A stretch of 64,000 nt of DNA from Rheinheimera sediminis. Its GTDB lineage: Bacteria; Pseudomonadota; Gammaproteobacteria; Enterobacterales; Alteromonadaceae. Where the stretch lies: assembly GCF_004005375.1 (NCBI RefSeq), contig NZ_RZUF01000003.1, forward strand, positions 109,132 to 173,131, given 5' to 3'. The notes beneath the pieces are model-generated. The model saw only the letters and a list, made by a program, of their open reading frames with translations, made no database searches and was not told the origin of the DNA. Position 1 is the stretch's first letter, and each line of letters starts with the position of its first letter. The position numbers and the translations under genes are program-made. Below, in pieces: positions 19,404 through 27,878 of the stretch.

Positions 19404-20417
19404 ATGGCACTAAAAGATATTCTTCCCGGCCCCCTTGGTTTTGGTACTGCGCCACTGGGCAACATGTTCCGTGACATTCCCGAACAGGAAGCGCGGGCTA
19501 CTGTAGATGCGGCTTGGAGTAACGGCATCCGTTATTTTGATAACGCGCCTTTTTATGGCGCAGGTCTGGCTGAAATCCGGATGGGCGATGCACTGGCAGA
19601 CAAGCCGCGGCAGGATTATGTCATTAGCACTAAAGTGGGTCGGCTGGTGCTGGATGAAGTTGAAGATATCAGTGCCCGTGATTTAGGTGAAAAAGGTGAC
19701 GTCTTTAAATACGGCCGCCCCAATAAAATCATCAATGATTATTCAGCAGACGCTACCTTACGCTCTATTGAAGATAGTCTGAAACGACTGAAAACCGACC
19801 ATATAGATATGGTCTGGGTGCATGATGTAGCACAGGATTTTTTTGGCGATGAGTGGCTCGGTATGTTTGAAAGTGCACGCAAAGGTGCCTTCAAAGTGCT
19901 GGACAAATTGCGCGATGAAGGGGTGATTAAAGCTTGGGGTTTAGGCGTGAATAAAGTGGAGCCTATCGAATTGCTGTTGGATTTGGCAGAACCTCGTCCA
20001 GATGGTTTTTTACTGGCTGGACGTTACACCCTGCTGGATCATGAAAAGGCTTTGCAGCGGGTGATGCCAAAAGTCATAGAACTGGGGTTGGGTATAGTGG
20101 TCGGTGGGCCTTACAGCTCAGGCGCTTTAGTCGGCGGTCCTCACTTTGAATACGCACCGGCCTCTGCCGCTATTTTAGCTAAAGTGGCAAAGATTAAAGT
20201 TCTGGCTGACCAGTACGGCATTAGTATGAAAGCTGCAGGTTTACAGTTTGCTTTGGCCAACCCAGCTGTTGCAGCCGTGATCCCAGGAGCAAGTAAACCT
20301 GATCGTATTATTGAAGACAGCTCCGCTTTAAAAGAGCTGGTACCTGCTGACTTCTGGCGTGAGTTGCGTCGAGCGGGCCTGGTGCATCCAGATGCGCCAC
20401 TACCGATCAAAGACTAA
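19404..20417 (+). CDS. Aldo/keto reductase (D-threo-aldose 1-dehydrogenase-like)
   Basis: 337 residues from ATG 19404, six bases after AAGGAG. TIM-barrel oxidoreductase: LGFGTAPLGNMF, the catalytic Asp/Tyr region YFDNAPFYGAGLAE, a Lys in ISTKVGRL, the His in MVWVHDV, and the C-terminal cofactor segment AVIPGASKPDRI. The N-terminus and the LEDS-like SIEDSLKRL segment resemble pyridoxal 4-dehydrogenase/L-fucose dehydrogenase-type AKRs, so oxidation of an aldose at C1 with NAD(P) is plausible, but the substrate is not established. Monocistronic, ended by a clear hairpin. Confidence 0.88.
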   Translation: MALKDILPGPLGFGTAPLGNMFRDIPEQEARATVDAAWSNGIRYFDNAPFYGAGLAEIRMGDALADKPRQDYVISTKVGRLVLDEVEDISARDLGEKGDVFKYGRPNKIINDYSADATLRSIEDSLKRLKTDHIDMVWVHDVAQDFFGDEWLGMFESARKGAFKVLDKLRDEGVIKAWGLGVNKVEPIELLLDLAEPRPDGFLLAGRYTLLDHEKALQRVMPKVIELGLGIVVGGPYSSGALVGGPHFEYAPASAAILAKVAKIKVLADQYGISMKAAGLQFALANPAVAAVIPGASKPDRIIEDSSALKELVPADFWRELRRAGLVHPDAPLPIKD

Positions 20418-20450
20418 TTCGGGGCCGGCAAAAGTTGTTCTTTAAAGCTA

Positions 20451-20478
20451 AAAATCCACAGAGCAACTGTGGATTTTT
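20451..20478. terminator. Bidirectional intrinsic terminator between AKR and DUF4442 genes
   Basis: Perfect 11-bp stem AAAATCCACAG / CTGTGGATTTT with loop AGCAA, and T-runs reading in both directions. It sits between convergent genes and would stop both. Confidence 0.85.
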
Positions 20479-20501
20479 ACTTTATGCGCTGGAGCACTAT
20501 G

Positions 20502-20981
20502 CTATAACTTGCTTTTGGCTTTCACCGATAAAGTCAAAGTAAATTTGGCCATCAGCTCCTCGCCATGCAACGAAGGGCAGGTGACATCAATGGTCACTGA
20601 CTGATTAATCCGCTCTCCTGTGTCCAATGATTGTTGGATCATCTGGTCTATTAAAGCGCCGTCGTTGCTGATGAAATGCACTGCAGCTTCAGGGCGTTTT
20701 AAAAACTCACCCTGCACGTCTTTAAAAGCAAAATGGATATTCAGCTTTTTCTGCCGCGCTTTGTAAAAAACTAAAAAAGCACCGGCTAAATCGGCACCTA
20801 TGGCTAGCGCTCCAAAGTAAATACTGCCCAGATGGTTTTTAGTATGGCGATGATGCGGCATGCGGATCACAGTGCGCTCGTCGCTTAATTCCAAAATTTT
20901 TGGCTTACAAAAGCCTATCAACGGAATAAAACGAAACCCAAACCACCAAAGTTGTAAGTTGGCTTTAGTTAAAGCGTTCAT
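20502..20981 (-). CDS. DUF4442/PaaI-like hotdog-fold protein
   Basis: 159 residues. RMPHHRHTKNHLGSIYFGAL resembles the hotdog-fold thioesterase core (a His/Asn-containing loop followed by the long helix), then a strand-rich half. This is the DUF4442 type of putative acyl-CoA thioesterase. No signal peptide; a hydrophobic N-terminal stretch (WWFGFRFIPLIGF) is part of the fold in homologues. GGAG lies nine bases before the ATG. Substrate unknown. Confidence 0.75.
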   Translation of the reverse strand: MNALTKANLQLWWFGFRFIPLIGFCKPKILELSDERTVIRMPHHRHTKNHLGSIYFGALAIGADLAGAFLVFYKARQKKLNIHFAFKDVQGEFLKRPEAAVHFISNDGALIDQMIQQSLDTGERINQSVTIDVTCPSLHGEELMAKFTLTLSVKAKSKL

Positions 20982-21017
20982 AAAAGGATGCTCCAGAATT
21001 CAACTGGTCGGAGCTTA

Positions 21018-21515
21018 TCATTCTGGTGGTGATTGTGCGAATTTTTGCTGCCATTGTCGCTCAAAATTTGCTTTAGCTTGCTGGCGTTGCTCGACACACC
21101 ATACTATTTGTCTGCTGTCCCGAGCGCCAAAACATTGTTCAGGTTCAGAATAATACTCCAGCCAGGCTTGTTGTTTTTTGCCCTGATAAGGTGCCTTTAC
21201 GGAGAATGAGCTGACATAAAGCTGTGGGCCTTTGGCCAGAGCATCCAGTGCAGCTGTTGTTGCTGGTCCATTGATGGTTTTCTTTGGTTTACTCTGTGGT
21301 ATTACTGGTCTTTGGCAGCGCTGATCCAGCTGTTTTTCCAGCAGGCGTTGATCCAGATTTAGTTGCTCTGCTTCTTTGAGGCTGTACCCTGAGCTAATTT
21401 TTTGTTCCAACTGCTGCAGTTTTTTTGCTGCTTTTACGCAATCAGCTTGCGGCCATTGAGGTTGAGCCAGAAGTGTAGAACAGCAGAAAAATAACGTACA
21501 CAATAGCGGCTTCAT
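21018..21515 (-). CDS. Secreted hypothetical protein
   Basis: 165 residues with a clear signal peptide (about 1-17, cleavage near LLAQ) and a charged, Gln/Lys-rich mature region containing a short coiled-coil-like helix (LQQLEQKISSGYSLKEAEQL) and four cysteines that could form two disulfides. I recognise no domain. GGAG precedes the ATG. It lies 36 bases upstream of the DUF4442 gene on the same strand. Probably periplasmic; function unknown. Confidence 0.65.
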   Translation of the reverse strand: MKPLLCTLFFCCSTLLAQPQWPQADCVKAAKKLQQLEQKISSGYSLKEAEQLNLDQRLLEKQLDQRCQRPVIPQSKPKKTINGPATTAALDALAKGPQLYVSSFSVKAPYQGKKQQAWLEYYSEPEQCFGARDSRQIVWCVEQRQQAKANFERQWQQKFAQSPPE

Positions 21516-21796
21516 CCTAAACTCCGCCTGTAAATAAATGGTTAAATAACTATAGTTTGTTTTCTAGGCATTGAGCTGAATGAATTCTGCAGGTTTAGTT
21601 ATTTCCTCTGGTCTGTTTTTTTTTGCCGCTGAACGCATTCTCTGATCCTTTGCAGAACCTAAATCGTTTAGCTTGTAATAATAGTGCAAAATACTGAATA
21701 AATTAAAGAAATAGCCTGCTACTTCTGAATAGCACTGGCTATGCTAAGTGGGCTGCACAGGCTGTTTACTGTCACTGAATCAAATGGAGTTTTTGT

Positions 21797-22906
21797 ATGA
21801 AATTGGTAAAGCTAGTGATGCTTTCCGGCCTATGGCTGAGCTGTACTGCTGTGGCGCAACAAAGCCCAGCTGTACCTGTCAAAATAGCTGTGGTGCAACA
21901 GCAAGCTGTGCCGGTCTGGATCCGAGCTATAGGTCAGGTGAAAGCCCAGCAAAGTGTCGAAATTCGCCCCCAGGTCGATGGCATATTGCAGCGCATTCTG
22001 GTGGAGGAAGGCCAGTTAGTCAAAGCAGGGGATCTGCTGGCTGTGATAGATGATCGCAGCATTAAAGCAGCGCTTGAACAAGCCCGAGCTCAGCTTTCTG
22101 TGGTTCAGGCGCAGCTGGATGTCGCCAGACTGGATTTAAAACGTTATCAAAATTTACGCAAGGATCAGGCGGTATCGGCACAAATGGCCGATCAGCAACA
22201 AGCTACAGTCCAGCAGTTAGAAGCTGAACTGCGTAGTGTGCAAGCTACTATTAATGCCCAGCAAGTGGAGTTGTCTTTTACTCAAATAGTGTCGCCTATT
22301 GCAGGTCAGGTTGGTATTCGTAATGTGGATGCCGGTAACTATGTGCGAACCAGTGATGCAACCAGTTTGTTTTCTGTGGTGCAGCTTGACCCTATCAGTA
22401 TTGAAATTGCGTTGCCGCAGTCGCGTTTGCCCGAGTTACAGATGTTGATGCAACAAATAAGACAAAAGCAAACTGTGCCAGTGCTGGCTTATTTAAAAGA
22501 AGGGGCGGATCCCTTAGCTCAGGGCCAATTAACAGTAGTGGACAACAGGGTAGCTTCTGCCAGTGGTACTATCAGAGTAAAAGCTGATTTTGCTAATCCG
22601 GATTCGGCCTTATGGCCCAGCCAGTCTGTGGTGATAGCTTTGCAAAGTAAGGTATTGGAGAATGCTATAACTATCCCGGCTAAAGCCTTACAGCAAGGAC
22701 CACAAGGCTCCTTTGTCTGGCTTGACGAGCAAGGCAAAGCCGCCGTCACAGCGGTTGAGGTGATACTGCAGGACAACAACCAAGTTGTGGTGACTGGAGT
22801 CAGTGCAGGTCAGCAGGTGGTGGTCGATGGGCAAAGCCGGTTACGTAAAGGTGCTGATTTAAAAATACTGCAAGAGACAGCCCCAATTGCTGCTGTGGAG
22901 CAATAA
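21797..22906 (+). CDS. RND efflux periplasmic adaptor (MdtA/AcrA-like)
   Basis: 369 residues with signal peptide (about 1-20). Barrel-sandwich lipoyl half-motifs SVEIRPQVDGILQRILVEEG (first) and SFTQIVSPIAGQVGIRNV (second) flank a coiled-coil hairpin (about 90-150); a beta-barrel and membrane-proximal domain follow, including PAKALQQGPQGSFVWL. The adaptor links the inner-membrane pump to an outer-membrane channel. GGAG precedes the ATG, and the stop is two bases before the pump gene. No TolC-type gene is present here, so the pair must use a channel encoded elsewhere. Confidence 0.94.
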   Translation: MKLVKLVMLSGLWLSCTAVAQQSPAVPVKIAVVQQQAVPVWIRAIGQVKAQQSVEIRPQVDGILQRILVEEGQLVKAGDLLAVIDDRSIKAALEQARAQLSVVQAQLDVARLDLKRYQNLRKDQAVSAQMADQQQATVQQLEAELRSVQATINAQQVELSFTQIVSPIAGQVGIRNVDAGNYVRTSDATSLFSVVQLDPISIEIALPQSRLPELQMLMQQIRQKQTVPVLAYLKEGADPLAQGQLTVVDNRVASASGTIRVKADFANPDSALWPSQSVVIALQSKVLENAITIPAKALQQGPQGSFVWLDEQGKAAVTAVEVILQDNNQVVVTGVSAGQQVVVDGQSRLRKGADLKILQETAPIAAVEQ

Positions 22907-22908
22907 AG

Positions 22909-25900
22909 ATGAGAAGCCGCAGCATTTATGCCTGGTGCATGGATCACCCTATAGGCACAGTGTTACTAACATTCGCTTTAGTGTTATTAGGTATATTGGC
23001 CTTTCCACGGTTATCTATAGCGCCTTTACCTGAAGCTGATTTTCCTACTATTCAGGTGGACGCCCGTTTGCCAGGTGCTAGTGCTGAAACTATGGCTTCT
23101 TCTGTTGCTACACCATTGGAAGTCGCATTGAGCTCTGTGCCGGGTATTACTGAAATGACATCCAGTAGTGCATTAGGCTCGGTGAATATTACCTTGCAGT
23201 TTGTTTTGGAAAAAAACATCGATACTGCAGCGCAGGAGGTTCAGGCCGCGCTGAATCAGGCTGCTGGGCGTTTGCCAGATATGCCTAACTTACCCACTTG
23301 GCGTAAGGTTAATCCGGCCGATAGTCCTATTTTAATTATTGGTGTCACCTCTGAAACTTTGTCCCGCACTGAAATCAGTGATTTGGCCGAAACTGTATTG
23401 GCCCGTCAAATGAGTCAGATTAATGGCGTGGGCGAGGTTTTTATCGGCGGACAACAAAAACCTGCGATTCGTATCCAGGCCAAACCTGAGGTGCTGGCTG
23501 CTACAGGTATTACACTGGCTGAGATTCGCGCCGCGGTGCAACGCGCCAGTGTCAATTTGCCCAAAGGTGCTTTGTTTGGTGATAACAGAGTTTCCACTTT
23601 GGCGGTCAACGATCAGATATTTACGGCTCAGGAATACGCAGACCTTATAATCAAATACAACAATGGCGCCCCTGTCTATTTGCGTGATGTAGCCTCGGTA
23701 CAACTAGGTGCTGAAAATGATTTTGTGCAGATTTGGCCTAATGGTGAGTCCGGTGTGGCCTTAATCATCCGCCGCCAGCCTGGTGCTAACATTGTCGCAA
23801 CAGCGGACCGCATCCGAGCTGCTTTACCTCAACTGACCAGTGCTTTACCTGCAGACGTGAAAGTTGAAGTCTTTAACGACAGAACCCGTACTATCCGTTC
23901 TTCTTTGCATGAAGTGGAGCTGACCCTGGCTATAGCTGTGGTACTGGTCATTGCAGTGATGGCAGCGTTTTTACGTCAATGGTCCGCAACTTTGATTGTG
24001 TCCGCTGTACTTGGGGTGTCGTTGATCGGGACCTGTGCTTTTATGTATCTGGTTGGCTTTAGTCTGAATAACCTGACGCTGGTCGCTATTGTGATCGCAG
24101 TAGGTTTTATTGTTGACGACGCTATAGTAGTGATTGAAAACATTCACCGGCACCTAGAGGCGGGTGACAGCAAAAGAGTAGCGGCGCTCAAAGGCGCAGA
24201 AGAAATCGGTTTTACCGTGGTCTCGATCAGCGTGTCTTTGGTGGCAGCTTTTATCCCACTGCTCTTTATGGGCGGCATTATCGGTAAGTTGTTTCTGGAG
24301 TTTTCGTTAACAGCAGCGGCGGCGATTCTGATTTCAGTGGTGGTGTGTTTAACCTTAGCTCCAACCTTAGCTTCTATTTTTATGGACAAAGCTCCAGCAC
24401 ATGATCCGGACAATCCAGGTTTTTTTGACCTTTTAGTGAAACGTTACGACAAAGTTCTGACCTGGGCTCTGGATCATCAGCGCATTATGCTTGGGGTGTT
24501 TTTCCTGACAGTGGCTGGCAGTGTCGCCAGTTTTATGGCGATACCTAAAGGTTTTTTTCCATTACAGGATACGGGTTTTGTGATAGGCATCACTCAGGCC
24601 GCTTCTGATATTTCCTATGAAGATATGGTAGCCAAACACAAACAAATGGAAGCTATCCTGAAAAAAGATCCAGATATAACAGGCTTTAACCATGCAGTGG
24701 GCGGCAATAGCTCAACAGGTTCAGGGCGGGTTTGGGTCGTATTGAGCGACCCGGACGATCGTGACGCCAGTGCCAGCCAGATCATAGACCGCTTACGACC
24801 TCAGTTTGCGCAAATCCCTGGGTTTCAAGTGTTTTTGCGAGCAGCCCAGGACATCAATCTGGGAGCGGGCGGTGGCCGCGCTCAGTATAGTTATGTACTC
24901 AAAGCTATCAGCAGTAACGAATTAGCTACCTGGACTCAGGCGCTAACGGCAAAGCTAAGACAAAACCCGATCTTTACCGATTTATCCAACGATTTACAAT
25001 GGGATGCCAATATTATCAAGCTGGAGCTAGACCGACAGGAAGCAGCGCGTTTAGGTTTTGCCGCTGCTGATTTGGATCAGGCCTTGTACGATGCCTTTGG
25101 TCAGCGTCAAATCAACGAATATCAAACCGAAACCAACCAATATAATGTGATACTGGAACTTGACCCGGCGCAGCGTGGTACAGCAGAAAGCCTTAATTAT
25201 TTCCACTTACGTTCTCCCACTACCGGTGAGATGGTGCCCTTATTGGCTTTTGCCAAAGTATTGCCAGCTACCAGTGGTCCTGTGGTAATTGCACACAATG
25301 GTATGCAACCTGCTGCGAACTTGTCATTTAACCTGGCTGCTGGTGTGGCTTTAGGTGATGCAGTGAATGTCCTTGAACAAGCCCGTGTCGAATTGCAAAT
25401 GCCAGCCTCGGTGTCTGGTTCTTTCCAGGGCGCAGCTCAGGCTTTTCAGGATTCTTTGGCTACTCAACCTCTGCTGATTTTCACGGCTTTGTTAGCTGTG
25501 TATATCATTTTGGGCGTGTTGTATGAGAGTTTTGTTCACCCTCTGACCATTTTGTCCACTCTGCCATCTGCTGCTATAGGAGCCATTTTGTTGCTCTGGT
25601 TCTGGCAGCTGGATTTCTCCATCATGGCGCTGATCGGCATTATCTTGTTGATAGGTATAGTGAAGAAAAACGGCATTCTGATGGTCGACTTTGCGTTGCA
25701 AGCTCAGCGTGAGCAAGGTTTGTCGGCAAAAGAGGCGATTCATCAGGCCTGTTTAGTGAGATTCCGGCCTATCATGATGACCACCTTGGCCGCTATTTTA
25801 GGCGCCGTGCCTTTAATGATGGGTTTTGGTACTGGCGCAGAACTGCGTGTGCCTTTAGGTGTAGCTGTAGTGGGTGGTTTAGCTTTTAGCCAGGTACTGA

Positions 25901-25962
25901 CTTTATTAACCACACCAGTGGTTTTCCTCGCCTTGGATAAAGCCTTTTTACAGAAAAAATAA
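22909..25962 (+). CDS. RND multidrug efflux pump permease (MdtB/MdtC-like)
   Basis: 1017-residue inner-membrane proton antiporter with 12 TM helices in two halves, each with a large periplasmic loop. The proton relay pair Asp403-Asp404 lies in VGFIVDDAIVVIEN, and the second-half Lys is in GIVKKNGILMVDFA. The N-terminal WRKVNPADSPI and PGANIVATADRIR match the MdtB/MdtC subgroup of HAE-1 pumps better than AcrB. Substrates could include drugs, bile-like detergents or novobiocin-type compounds (family knowledge). Ends within a repeat cluster that separates it from the convergent lacI-type gene. No local regulator is visible. Confidence 0.95.
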   Translation: MRSRSIYAWCMDHPIGTVLLTFALVLLGILAFPRLSIAPLPEADFPTIQVDARLPGASAETMASSVATPLEVALSSVPGITEMTSSSALGSVNITLQFVLEKNIDTAAQEVQAALNQAAGRLPDMPNLPTWRKVNPADSPILIIGVTSETLSRTEISDLAETVLARQMSQINGVGEVFIGGQQKPAIRIQAKPEVLAATGITLAEIRAAVQRASVNLPKGALFGDNRVSTLAVNDQIFTAQEYADLIIKYNNGAPVYLRDVASVQLGAENDFVQIWPNGESGVALIIRRQPGANIVATADRIRAALPQLTSALPADVKVEVFNDRTRTIRSSLHEVELTLAIAVVLVIAVMAAFLRQWSATLIVSAVLGVSLIGTCAFMYLVGFSLNNLTLVAIVIAVGFIVDDAIVVIENIHRHLEAGDSKRVAALKGAEEIGFTVVSISVSLVAAFIPLLFMGGIIGKLFLEFSLTAAAAILISVVVCLTLAPTLASIFMDKAPAHDPDNPGFFDLLVKRYDKVLTWALDHQRIMLGVFFLTVAGSVASFMAIPKGFFPLQDTGFVIGITQAASDISYEDMVAKHKQMEAILKKDPDITGFNHAVGGNSSTGSGRVWVVLSDPDDRDASASQIIDRLRPQFAQIPGFQVFLRAAQDINLGAGGGRAQYSYVLKAISSNELATWTQALTAKLRQNPIFTDLSNDLQWDANIIKLELDRQEAARLGFAAADLDQALYDAFGQRQINEYQTETNQYNVILELDPAQRGTAESLNYFHLRSPTTGEMVPLLAFAKVLPATSGPVVIAHNGMQPAANLSFNLAAGVALGDAVNVLEQARVELQMPASVSGSFQGAAQAFQDSLATQPLLIFTALLAVYIILGVLYESFVHPLTILSTLPSAAIGAILLLWFWQLDFSIMALIGIILLIGIVKKNGILMVDFALQAQREQGLSAKEAIHQACLVRFRPIMMTTLAAILGAVPLMMGFGTGAELRVPLGVAVVGGLAFSQVLTLLTTPVVFLALDKAFLQKK

Positions 25963-26089
25963 CTATGGGGTCAGGCCTTGTAACTATGGGGTCAGGCCTT
26001 GAATGTTGAATTTTAATTCAACATTCAAGGCCTGACCCCTGGATTAAGTTGCTGGATTATGCTCAAGGCCTGACCCCTGGATTAAGTTG
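25961..26089. repeat. Palindromic repeat cluster between convergent genes
   Basis: A perfect inverted repeat with 24-bp arms (25988-26011 and 26016-26039) and loop TTTA; arms begin GGGGTCAGGCCTTGAATG. Upstream a 20-base unit AACTATGGGGTCAGGCCTTG occurs twice (25961 and 25982), and downstream a 25-base direct repeat starting AAGGCCTGACCCCTGG occurs at 26027 and 26065. The same 24-bp palindrome recurs at 42117. Probably a REP-like element acting as a bidirectional terminator. It contains the pump stop codon at one edge and the lacI-type stop at the other. Confidence 0.9.
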
Positions 26090-27083
26090 AAGCTCGTTCC
26101 ACTATCCGATAACCCACATCTATAGGTGGCTTATGGGTTTTGTCCTTGCCCGATGCCGTCATCAGTAATTCAACCGCTTGCTGGCCCATCTCATAACGAG
26201 GTGAGGCGACGCTGGTAATGGCGGGTTCGACCAAAGCTGAAGCTTCTAAATCGTTAAAACCACAAATGGCAATATCTGCCGGCACTTTCAGGTTCATCCG
26301 TTTGGTTTCAAACAAAGCACCCAAGGCTAAATCGTCGTTACAGCAGAACACCGCATCGCACTGGCCCTGAGATTCTGCCATTACGGCCTGCAACAATTGA
26401 CCGCCTAAACGGATAGAGGAAGACTGAGTGGTAGTAACGACATAACTCTGACAAGGTTGTTTAAAGTCCGCTATCGCCTTTTTAAAACCCGCTAAACGCT
26501 GCTGAGTACGGGTATCCATACGGGCGCCCAAAAAGCCCAGTTTACGATAGCCTTTTTGCAGCAAATGGTTTGTGATATCCACCCCTGCATTAAAGTGCGA
26601 AAAGCCGATATTCATATCAATGGGGCAGTCACTAAGTTCCATCAGCTGCACTATCGGAATACCGGATTGCTGCAGCAATTTGCGGGCATAATCGGTTTGA
26701 TCTGTGCCAGTTAAGATAAAGCCTTCAGGCGACTGACTGAGTAGCGTGGCGATCAATTTTTCTTCTTCCAGTGGTGAATAATGGCAATCCCCCAAAACCA
26801 CCTGCAGATGATGTTGTTTCACAGCGCTGTATATGCCCTGCAACACATCATTAAAAACTATGTTAGACAATGATGGAATGATAACCGCAATCACACCTGA
26901 ACGCCGGGAAGCCAAAGCACTGGCGGCATGGTTACGAATATAACCAATTTCATGCACAGCCTGTTCAACTTTTGTCCGTAGTTTTTCTGAGACTTTATCA
27001 GGATTGCTAAGCACGCGCGACACAGTGATAGCACTGACACCTGCTACTTTTGCTACATCTTTCAGGTTAGGTTTTTTATTCAT
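26082..27083 (-). CDS. LacI-family repressor, GntR (gluconate regulator)-like
   Basis: 333 residues from ATG 27083. N-terminal helix-turn-helix LKDVAKVAGVSAITVSRVLS with hinge helix (about 48-60, ASALASRR) and a periplasmic-binding-like effector core. It resembles E. coli GntR closely in several places: PSLSNIVFNDVLQGI, IDMNIGFSHFNA, LGARMDTRTQQR, DAVFCCNDDLALGALFE. The divergent operon begins with gluconokinase, so gluconate or a gluconate-related effector is likely (inference). GAGAA lies seven bases before ATG; a TTG at 27113 is an alternative. The last codons and stop lie inside the repeat cluster. Confidence 0.9.
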   Translation of the reverse strand: MNKKPNLKDVAKVAGVSAITVSRVLSNPDKVSEKLRTKVEQAVHEIGYIRNHAASALASRRSGVIAVIIPSLSNIVFNDVLQGIYSAVKQHHLQVVLGDCHYSPLEEEKLIATLLSQSPEGFILTGTDQTDYARKLLQQSGIPIVQLMELSDCPIDMNIGFSHFNAGVDITNHLLQKGYRKLGFLGARMDTRTQQRLAGFKKAIADFKQPCQSYVVTTTQSSSIRLGGQLLQAVMAESQGQCDAVFCCNDDLALGALFETKRMNLKVPADIAICGFNDLEASALVEPAITSVASPRYEMGQQAVELLMTASGKDKTHKPPIDVGYRIVERAST

Positions 27084-27140
27084 CGCGCCATTCTCATTAT
27101 TTTTAAAAAACAATAACTGAAAGCTCAGTTTGAGTCAAAA

Positions 27141-27156
27141 TGGTTGCGCTATCATT
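27141..27156. promoter_or_regulatory. Candidate LacI/GntR-type operator in divergent promoter region
   Basis: ATGGTTGCGCTATCAT is an imperfect 16-base dyad with the central CG typical of LacI-family operators; the right half matches the E. coli GntR operator half CGnTAnCAT. It lies midway between the repressor start (27083) and gntK (27208), where it could control both. Confidence 0.6.
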
Positions 27157-27207
27157 TTATCTGAATTAAGCTGAGGCCACATTTTATGGAAGGTGTGATC
27201 GTATCTG

Positions 27208-27792
27208 ATGCAACAGGATCCAACAGGGCAGCAGGCAAGCAATTCAGGCAATGAAGAGAAGGTTAGCCATGCTCCTCATTTAAAAAGCTGCCAAAGTCTG
27301 ATCATTATGGGCGTGGCCGGTAGCGGCAAATCTACGCTGGCTTTGCGCCTTGCAGAGCAACTGGGTTGGCACTATCTCGAAGGGGATGATTTTCATAGCC
27401 TTGAGGCCAAGCAAATGATGGCATCAGGCAGGCCTATTACCAGTGAAATGCGTGATCAGTGGGTTGGCCGTTTATGTGCCGCCTTACAAGAGTGCTCAGC
27501 CAAACAACTCCCCGTGGTATTAAGTTATTCAGGTTTAGTCCGCAAGCATCGTGAGCGTATTCGTCAGGCTGCGCTACGGCCACAGTTTATCTATTTACAA
27601 GGCAGTGCTGAATTACTGGCTGAGCGGCTGGCACAACGACAAAATCATTTTATGCCGGTGTCTATGCTGCAAAGTCAGCTGGCGACTATGGAATCGGTAG
27701 AACAAGAGCCTGATGTGCTGTGCCTGGATATCAGCCATAGCGTCAACGAACTGATGCAACAAGTGCTAGTAAAAACAGAACAACGATTATAA
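27208..27792 (+). CDS. gntK: Gluconokinase
   Basis: 194 residues. P-loop MGVAGSGKSTLALRLAEQLG preceded by a longer than usual N-terminal extension (about 32 residues), then the gluconate-binding EGDDFHS, GRPITSEMRDQWVGRL, YSGLVRKHRERIR and FIYLQGSAELLAERLAQRQNHFMP. It phosphorylates gluconate to 6-phosphogluconate for the Entner-Doudoroff/pentose phosphate routes. No good Shine-Dalgarno stands at the usual distance from ATG 27208, so the true start could be internal. First gene of the sugar operon. Confidence 0.93.
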   Translation: MQQDPTGQQASNSGNEEKVSHAPHLKSCQSLIIMGVAGSGKSTLALRLAEQLGWHYLEGDDFHSLEAKQMMASGRPITSEMRDQWVGRLCAALQECSAKQLPVVLSYSGLVRKHRERIRQAALRPQFIYLQGSAELLAERLAQRQNHFMPVSMLQSQLATMESVEQEPDVLCLDISHSVNELMQQVLVKTEQRL

Positions 27793-27878
27793 CAAGCGGT
27801 CACGACTAGCCATTAGTGGCTGGCGCATGATCAATAAATCTGCGAATCAAAACAACAGAACAACGACAGGGTGACAAA

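Noticed and set aside
25961-26089. CRISPR array
   Set aside because: Repeats are inverted and nested with almost no spacers, and there are no cas genes; it is a palindromic element.
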